Positions 59,318-64,000 of a stretch of DNA of 64,000 nucleotides are shown piece after piece. This DNA is from M30B80 sp965656935 (lineage in GTDB: Bacteria; Pseudomonadota; Alphaproteobacteria; Rhodobacterales; Rhodobacteraceae): contig CBFHMG010000004.1 in NCBI GenBank assembly GCA_965656935.1, positions 1 to 64,000 of the forward strand, read 5' to 3'. Made by a program: the position numbers and the translations under genes. Within the stretch, counting starts at the first letter, position 1. Every line of letters begins with the position of its first letter. The notes under the pieces were generated by a model. It was not told the DNA's origin and did no database searches. It worked only from the letters and a program-made list of their open reading frames with translations.

Positions 59318-60493
59318 TTAGCCGAGTGCGGCAACGCCAGGCAGGGTTTTACCTTCCATCCATTCAAGGAAAGCCCCGCCTGCGGTGGAGATATAGGTAA
59401 ACTGTGCCGCAGCGCCCGCCTTGTTCAACGCCGCCACGGTATCGCCGCCGCCCGCGACCGAGATCAGCGCGCCCTTGGCGGTTTGATCGGCCGCGGCTTT
59501 GGCGGCGGCATTGGTGGCCGTGTCAAAGGGCGCGATCTCGAATGCGCCAAGCGGGCCGTTCCAGACAACGGTTTTGGCGGTCTCAAACGCAGCCTCGATC
59601 CGTGCGACCGTTTTGGGGCCTGCATCAAGGATCATGGCATCGGCTGGAACTTCATCGGTGCCCACCACCTCGGAGGCCGCACCTTCCTTGAATTCGCGGG
59701 CGATGACGACATCTGTCGGCAGCAAGATCTCACAGCCACATGCATTTGCTTTGGCCGTGATCTCGCGCGCGGTATCGGCCAGATCATGCTCGCAAAGCGA
59801 TTTGCCGACATCTACGCCTTGGGCGGCAAGGAATGTATTGGCCATGCCCCCGCCGATCACCAGCATATCGACCTTGTCGATCAAATTGCCCAAGAGATCG
59901 AGCTTGGTGGACACTTTGGCCCCGCCGACAACCGCGATCACGGGACGGGCAGGGGTGCCAAGCGCGGCATCGAGCGCTTTGAGTTCGGCCTCCATCAGGC
60001 GCCCCGCGCAAGAGGGCAAAAGATGCGCGACTCCTTCGGTGGAGGCATGCGCGCGATGTGCTGCCGAGAAGGCATCATTGCAAAATACATCCCCCAGAGA
60101 GGCAAGAAAGGCCGCCATTTGCGGATCATTGGCCTCTTCCATGGGGGTGAAGCGGGTGTTTTCCACCAGCACCACGCTGCCTTCGGGCAGGGCGGCGATC
60201 TCCTCGCGCGAGGGGCGTTCGATGAAGCTGACGGATTGCCCAAGCGCGGCTTCCAATGCGGGCAGGGTGATGCGCAGGCTCATCTCGGGCACAGGTTTGC
60301 CCTTGGGGCGACCGAAATGGGCCAGAAGAACAGGTTTGCCACCCTTGGCGAGGATATCGGTGATGGTTGGCACGATCCGTTCGATCCGCGTGGCATCTGT
60401 CACTTTGCCGGCCTCAACCGGCACGTTGATATCCACACGTGTGAGCACGATTTTTCCAGCAAGATCGAGATCATCGAGGGTTTTCCAAGTCAT
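59318..60493 (-). CDS. pgk: Phosphoglycerate kinase
   Basis: A 391-residue glycolytic kinase that transfers phosphate from 1,3-bisphosphoglycerate to ADP. The N-terminal signature VLTRVDINVPVE, LLAHFGRPKG and DAFSAAHRAHAS lie in the substrate domain. The nucleotide domain shows GGAKVSTKLDLLGNL, VWNGPLGAFE and GGGDTVAALN. Length and motifs are complete. CGGAGCC precedes the ATG. It follows gap on the same strand after a terminator-like hairpin, so the two are adjacent but perhaps not one transcript. Confidence 0.96.
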   Translation of the reverse strand: MTWKTLDDLDLAGKIVLTRVDINVPVEAGKVTDATRIERIVPTITDILAKGGKPVLLAHFGRPKGKPVPEMSLRITLPALEAALGQSVSFIERPSREEIAALPEGSVVLVENTRFTPMEEANDPQMAAFLASLGDVFCNDAFSAAHRAHASTEGVAHLLPSCAGRLMEAELKALDAALGTPARPVIAVVGGAKVSTKLDLLGNLIDKVDMLVIGGGMANTFLAAQGVDVGKSLCEHDLADTAREITAKANACGCEILLPTDVVIAREFKEGAASEVVGTDEVPADAMILDAGPKTVARIEAAFETAKTVVWNGPLGAFEIAPFDTATNAAAKAAADQTAKGALISVAGGGDTVAALNKAGAAAQFTYISTAGGAFLEWMEGKTLPGVAALG

Positions 60494-60572
60494 CTGAGGC
60501 TCCGTCAGGTTTGCTTTGCGCGGGTGTTATCACGGGAAAGGGCCGCTCGGCGAGAGGCAGGAGGAGGGATTT

Positions 60573-60593
60573 CGTATTTGTAGAAATGTGAAA
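60573..60593 (+). repeat. Dispersed intergenic repeat, diverged copy C
   Basis: The element starts GATTTCGTATTT like the copy at 43972 and matches copy A at about 16 of 21 positions. It lies between gap and pgk, next to the gap terminator. Confidence 0.4.
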
Positions 60594-60629
60594 GGGCCGG
60601 AACAATTTGATCTAAACTGTTCCGGCCCT
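60593..60629 (-). terminator. Intrinsic terminator of gap
   Basis: A 12-bp perfect stem AGGGCCGGAACA/TGTTCCGGCCCT with a 13-base loop lies 28 bases beyond the gap stop. On the minus strand it is followed by a short T-run (TTTC). Confidence 0.7.
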
Positions 60630-60656
60630 GTTCATGATTGTCCTGTCTTTTGCGGC

Positions 60657-61658
60657 TTAGAGCAATTTGCCCATGGCAACGGCCGTATCGGCCATGCGAT
60701 TCGAGAAGCCCCATTCATTGTCATACCAGCTCAGGATGCGGCACATATTGCCATCCATCACCTTGGTTTGATCGAGATGGAAGATCGAGGAGCGTGGATC
60801 ATGGTTGAAATCCATCGAGACATTCGGCTGATCGGTGACGCCCAGAATGCCTTTGAGCGGGCCTTCGGCTGCTGCGGTGACGGCGGCGTTGATTTCCTCG
60901 ACGCTGGTGTCGCGCATGGCTTCAAAGGTCAGATCGACGACCGAGACATTCGGTGTCGGCACGCGGATCGCGACGCCATCGAGCTTGCCGTTCAATTCGG
61001 GCAGCACCAGACCTACGGCGCGCGCGGCACCTGTGGAGGTGGGGATCATGCTCATCGCAGCGGCACGTGCGCGGTAGAGGTCTTTATGCATCGTATCGAG
61101 CGTGGGCTGGTCGCCCGTATAGCTGTGGATCGTGGTCATGAAGCCGCGTTTGATGCCGATGGCATTATTGATCGCGAAAGCCACAGGGCTGAGGCAATTG
61201 GTGGTGCAGGAGGCGTTTGATACGATCAGGTCATCTTTGGTCAGCGTGTCATGGTTCACACCGTAAACGATGGTTTTATCAGCCCCATTTGACGGTGCCG
61301 AAACAAGCACGCGGCTGGCCCCGTTTTCCAGATGGATCGCGGCTTTGGCCTTATCGGTGAAGATGCCCGTGCATTCGAGCACGATATCCACATGCGCCCA
61401 AGGCAGCTCGTCTGGGTTGCGGATGGCAGTCACTTCGATTGGGCCGCGGCCCACATCAATGGTGCTGGCCGTGGTGGTCACCTCGGCAGGGAAGCGGCCA
61501 TGAACACTGTCAAAGCGCAGCAAATGCGCGTTTGTCTCAACCGGTCCGAGATCATTAATCGCGACGACCTCAATGTCGGTCCGTCCCGATTCAATGATGG
61601 CGCGCAGAACATTGCGTCCGATCCGTCCGAACCCGTTAATGGCGACTTTGACGGTCAT
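60657..61658 (-). CDS. gap: Glyceraldehyde-3-phosphate dehydrogenase, NAD-type
   Basis: A 333-residue GAPDH. The N-terminal INGFGRIGRNVLRA starts the Rossmann fold. The coenzyme-selectivity loop reads VAINDLGPVETNAHL, with the Asp that contacts the adenosine ribose of NAD. The catalytic Cys is in SNASCTTNCLSPVAF, and WYDNEWGFSNRM closes the barrel. The start is ATG at 61658 with GGAGGG upstream. It is adjacent to pgk and about 350 bases downstream of a second, clearly different gap paralog. The Asp suggests the glycolytic NAD-dependent role. Confidence 0.95.
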   Translation of the reverse strand: MTVKVAINGFGRIGRNVLRAIIESGRTDIEVVAINDLGPVETNAHLLRFDSVHGRFPAEVTTTASTIDVGRGPIEVTAIRNPDELPWAHVDIVLECTGIFTDKAKAAIHLENGASRVLVSAPSNGADKTIVYGVNHDTLTKDDLIVSNASCTTNCLSPVAFAINNAIGIKRGFMTTIHSYTGDQPTLDTMHKDLYRARAAAMSMIPTSTGAARAVGLVLPELNGKLDGVAIRVPTPNVSVVDLTFEAMRDTSVEEINAAVTAAAEGPLKGILGVTDQPNVSMDFNHDPRSSIFHLDQTKVMDGNMCRILSWYDNEWGFSNRMADTAVAMGKLL

Positions 61659-61814
61659 GCTACCCTCCTGATGGTATGGCTTGCTGTAAATTAGACGTCG
61701 CAATACAGCCAATTCCCTCAATAAAATCGGCTTTGTTAGCGGTAACGTCTTCTACCATAACTATAGGGGAAGGGAAGGGGGCAAAGCGGCGATTTCTTTG
61801 GAAAACGCGGGTCT

Positions 61815-61958
61815 CTAACGCCAGAAGGCCAGCCATTCCAGAATGCGCAGGAAGTGGCGGCCAACAAGAATGGGCAGATCAAGATCGAGGAAGAGCGCAT
61901 CTGTCACGAAAATCGCGACGATTATGCCCCCAATCCACAATGCCAATGTATTTGTCAT
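61815..61958 (-). CDS. 47-residue single-helix membrane protein
   Basis: A short frame (ATG at 61958, TAG at 61817-61815) encodes 47 residues. One hydrophobic helix (LALWIGGIIVAIFVTDALFL) is followed by a short amphipathic tail ending LEWLAFWR. The hydrophobic pattern, aromatic C-terminus and location between two gap genes are what I recall of a small conserved Rhodobacterales protein, but I cannot verify this here. The ribosome site is weak (AAAAGACC). Function is unknown; membrane insertion is expected. Confidence 0.7.
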   Translation of the reverse strand: MTNTLALWIGGIIVAIFVTDALFLDLDLPILVGRHFLRILEWLAFWR

Positions 61959-62007
61959 GCGGGTCTTTTAGCGCCGATCCGAGGGGTGCGAAAGGCGCAA
62001 TGACCGC

Positions 62008-63012
62008 TCAGTGAAGCAGACGCCCCATCGCGGCAGAGACATCGGCCATACGTGCCGAGAAGCCCCATTCATTGTCATACCATGCCAGAACACGCACCGT
62101 GCGCCCGCCAACCACCTTGGTCTGATCTGGTGCGAAGATCGAGGAATAGGATGTGTGGTTGAAATCGATCGAGACTTTCGGTTCGGGATCATAGGCGAGG
62201 ACCGAGCCCATATGGCCTGCTGCCGCTTCACGCATGATCTCGTTCACATCATCGGCGGTAACGTCTTTGCCAGCTTCAAAGGTCAGATCGACACAGGACA
62301 CATTCGGTGTGGGCACCCGCATTGCGGTTCCGTCAAGGCGGCCTTCCATCTCGGGCAGAACCTCTTTCAGGGCTTTGGCAGCGCCTGTCGAGGTGGGGAT
62401 CATGGCCATGGCGGCGGCCCTTGCGCGGTAGAGGTCGCTATGGCGGCGGTCCAGCGTGGGTTGATCGCCCGTATAGCTGTGGATCGTGGTCATGATGCCG
62501 CGCTCGATCCCGATGGCATCATTGAGAACCTTGGCGAGGGGGGCGAGGCAATTGGTTGTGCAGGACCCGTTCGAGACAACCTCATGCGAGCGGCGGAGAT
62601 CACGATGGTTCACGCCGTAGACGACAGTTTTATCGGCGTTCTTCGCAGGGGCCGAGACGAGCACCCGCTTGGCGCCGCGTGTCAGATGCACTGCGGCGGC
62701 CTCGCGCTCGTTGAATTTACCGGTGCATTCAAGCACGACATCGCAGCCTTCCCAATCCAACTCGGCAGGATCATAGCTGGAGAAGACCTTGATCGGTCCG
62801 CGGCCCAAATCCATCTCATCGCCCGAGATGCGAATATCGCTGCCAAAGCGGCCATGCACGGAGTCGTATTTCAGCAGATGGGCATTGGTTTCGATAGGGC
62901 CTGTCGCATTGAGCTTGACCACTTGAACGTCATTGCGTGCGGCCTCGGTGATATGCGCCAAGGTGCAGCGCCCGATCCGTCCAAAGCCGTTGATGCCGAT
63001 GGTGATGGTCAT
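62008..63012 (-). CDS. gap: Glyceraldehyde-3-phosphate dehydrogenase, second paralog
   Basis: A 334-residue GAPDH, complete with INGFGRIGRCTLAHI, the catalytic Cys in SNGSCTTNCLAPLAK and WYDNEWGFSARM. The coenzyme loop reads VVKLNATGPIETNAHL, where the usual Asp is replaced by Ala. This should weaken discrimination against the 2'-phosphate and allow NADP. It could therefore serve gluconeogenic or biosynthetic flux, while the neighbouring paralog serves glycolysis. GGAGATAC precedes the ATG at 63012. The 47-residue membrane protein starts 50 bases after its stop. Confidence 0.93.
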   Translation of the reverse strand: MTITIGINGFGRIGRCTLAHITEAARNDVQVVKLNATGPIETNAHLLKYDSVHGRFGSDIRISGDEMDLGRGPIKVFSSYDPAELDWEGCDVVLECTGKFNEREAAAVHLTRGAKRVLVSAPAKNADKTVVYGVNHRDLRRSHEVVSNGSCTTNCLAPLAKVLNDAIGIERGIMTTIHSYTGDQPTLDRRHSDLYRARAAAMAMIPTSTGAAKALKEVLPEMEGRLDGTAMRVPTPNVSCVDLTFEAGKDVTADDVNEIMREAAAGHMGSVLAYDPEPKVSIDFNHTSYSSIFAPDQTKVVGGRTVRVLAWYDNEWGFSARMADVSAAMGRLLH

Positions 63013-63199
63013 GATCTGTATCTCCGCGCGTTTGGGCCGTCTCAATCACCAGCTTGCATACAGGGGGCTGCCTCAATCGAAAAGTCAAAAAGAACATGTT
63101 TTTCAATATGTTGGCGCAAACATTCGGTGTTGGCGCTAACGGGTTGCGGTGCGGGGCGGCGTAGCTATGCTCGGGCAGGGGTTTTAGGAGATCAGAATT

Positions 63200-64000
63200 A
63201 TGAGCGGTTTACTGGCATTGCTGGATGATGTGGCGGGGATCGCCAAAGTCGCGGCCTCCTCGGTGGATGATGTTGTCGGACAGGCGGCAAAAGCGGGGGC
63301 CAAAGCGGCAGGGGCAGTGATCGATGATGCCGCGGTCACACCCAAATATGTGCAGGGCTTTGAGGCCAAGCGCGAATTGCCGATTGTTTGGAAAATCGCG
63401 CGGGCATCAATCTTTAACAAACTGGTAATCCTGCTTCCCATTGCCTTGCTGTTATCAGCCTTCGCCCCGTGGGGTATTCCGCCGCTTTTGATGCTTGGCG
63501 GGGCCTATCTGTGTTATGAAGGCGCTGAAAAGATCTGGCATGCACTGGTGCCCGCGCATGAGCTGGACAAGCCCATGGATGAAGACTTGGCAGATGCTGC
63601 GCATCTCGAAGAGGAAAAGGTCAAAGGTGCGATCAAGACGGATTTCATTCTATCCGCCGAGATCATGACGATTGCGCTGGCGGCATTGGAAACGGATTCG
63701 ATTGTTTTCGAGGCGGCCGCGCTTGCGATTGTGGCGATCGGGATCACGGTTTTGGTCTATGGCTCGGTCGCAGCCATCGTGAAGGCCGATGATATCGGGC
63801 TCCATATGGCGGGGGAAGGGCGTTTGGCGCTGACCCGAAAGCTGGGGCAAGCGATTGTGCGTGGCATGCCGGGGTTTCTTAAATGGCTGACCATTGTCGG
63901 CACAGCCGCCATGCTTTGGGTCGGCGGCTCGATCATCGTGCATAGCTTGGCCGAATTGGGCTGGCACGCGCCTGAGGATATCATCCACCATGCAGCGGAT
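63200..64000 (+). CDS. DUF808 (YedI-like) inner-membrane protein, partial
   Basis: The frame opens with ATG at 63200 after TTAGGAGATC and runs off the right edge, so 267 codons are visible. It begins MSGLLALLDDVAGIAKVAA, has an Ala/Val-rich amphipathic region, and then several membrane helices (LVILLPIALLLSAF, ALAIVAIGITVLVYGSVAAIV, LTIVGTAAMLWVGGSIIV). The motifs KTDFILSAEIMTIALAA and GGAYLCYEGAEKIWH are those of the DUF808/YedI family. Function is unknown. About 190 bases separate it from the divergent second gap gene. Confidence 0.88.
   Translation, partial: MSGLLALLDDVAGIAKVAASSVDDVVGQAAKAGAKAAGAVIDDAAVTPKYVQGFEAKRELPIVWKIARASIFNKLVILLPIALLLSAFAPWGIPPLLMLGGAYLCYEGAEKIWHALVPAHELDKPMDEDLADAAHLEEEKVKGAIKTDFILSAEIMTIALAALETDSIVFEAAALAIVAIGITVLVYGSVAAIVKADDIGLHMAGEGRLALTRKLGQAIVRGMPGFLKWLTIVGTAAMLWVGGSIIVHSLAELGWHAPEDIIHHAAD

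Noticed and set aside
59499..60497. Two long plus-strand frames opposite pgk
   Set aside because: pgk on the minus strand has all catalytic motifs; the opposite frames are Ala/Ser/Arg-rich shadows.
60657..63012. The two gap genes as an assembly duplication
   Set aside because: They differ in many residues including the coenzyme loop and flanking DNA, so they are true paralogs.
1..64000. CRISPR arrays, rRNA, replication origin or intact insertion sequences
   Set aside because: I saw no regularly spaced repeats, no rRNA-like stretches, no DnaA-box cluster and no transposase motifs in any frame.

Overview
The window is one continuous piece of a moderately GC-rich alphaproteobacterial chromosome, almost certainly from the Rhodobacterales (Roseobacter/Rhodobacter group). 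The basis is gene content and order: a SPOR lipoprotein, D,D-carboxypeptidase, tmk, holB, TatD and MBL string; irr divergent from fabA-fabB-fabI; dctB-dctD; a TAXI-type TRAP transporter; ftsB next to pdhA-pdhB-pdhC with a lipoyl domain on E1-beta; and two gap genes separated by a 47-residue membrane protein. No rRNA, CRISPR array or intact insertion sequence is visible. There is one tRNA, tRNA-Ser(TGA).

Layout. 1-1.58 kb: edge of a visibly AT-richer nuclease/defence island (tail of an unknown gene, a PD-(D/E)XK-like nuclease and an HNH endonuclease) ending exactly at the 3' end of tRNA-Ser. 1.9-8.3 kb: housekeeping operon for cell wall, dTMP and replication clamp loading. 8.3-11.8 kb: a scarred accessory stretch. 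It holds AT-rich DNA with palindromes, a LuxR-type response regulator, a receiver-like orphan protein, the heme-import ATPase hmuV, a 5'-truncated hmuU, and head to head with it a 5'-truncated GDP-L-fucose synthase gene. 11.9-15.5 kb: TAXI TRAP transporter with an attenuator hairpin between binding protein and permease. 15.8-20.2 kb: YidB-like and BON-LysM proteins, then dctB-dctD. 20.3-22.4 kb: adenine deaminase and a small four-cysteine exported protein.

22.5-27.3 kb is a persulfide/sulfur module: a Crp/Fnr regulator with just two cysteines, two YeeE/YedE sulfur-transport subunits, a persulfide dioxygenase-like MBL enzyme, a DUF442 sulfurtransferase/phosphatase domain and a SulP anion transporter. 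27.3-30.5 kb: irr and unsaturated fatty acid synthesis. 30.6-37.1 kb: FKBP isomerase, a dehalogenase/hydrolase/dehydratase operon, a Tet-like exporter and pcaD-pcaB (protocatechuate branch). 37.3-40.5 kb: a Zn-alcohol dehydrogenase and enolase-superfamily enzyme beside a FadR-type regulator with a clear operator. 40.5-44 kb: OmpA lipoprotein, AraC-alkyltransferase fusion, endonuclease III, adenosine kinase. 44-46.6 kb: divergent sulfotransferase and GT14-like glycosyltransferase. 46.6-54.9 kb: HIT, Asp/Glu racemase-like, M24 peptidase, ABC ATPase, zinc-finger protein, polA, pseudouridine synthase, and a TetR-cupin pair with two operators.

55-63 kb is a minus-strand central-carbon block, transcribed from right to left: gap (second paralog), 47-aa membrane protein, gap, pgk, ftsB, pdhA-pdhB-pdhC. 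It covers the route from triose phosphate to acetyl-CoA. The window ends inside a DUF808 (YedI-like) membrane protein.

The parts most worth a second look are the tRNA-Ser island, the hmuU/fcl double truncation, the two-cysteine regulator of the sulfur module, the sulfotransferase/glycosyltransferase pair, the pdhA palindrome, the TetR-cupin operators and a dispersed intergenic repeat. All functions are read from sequence motifs without database searches.
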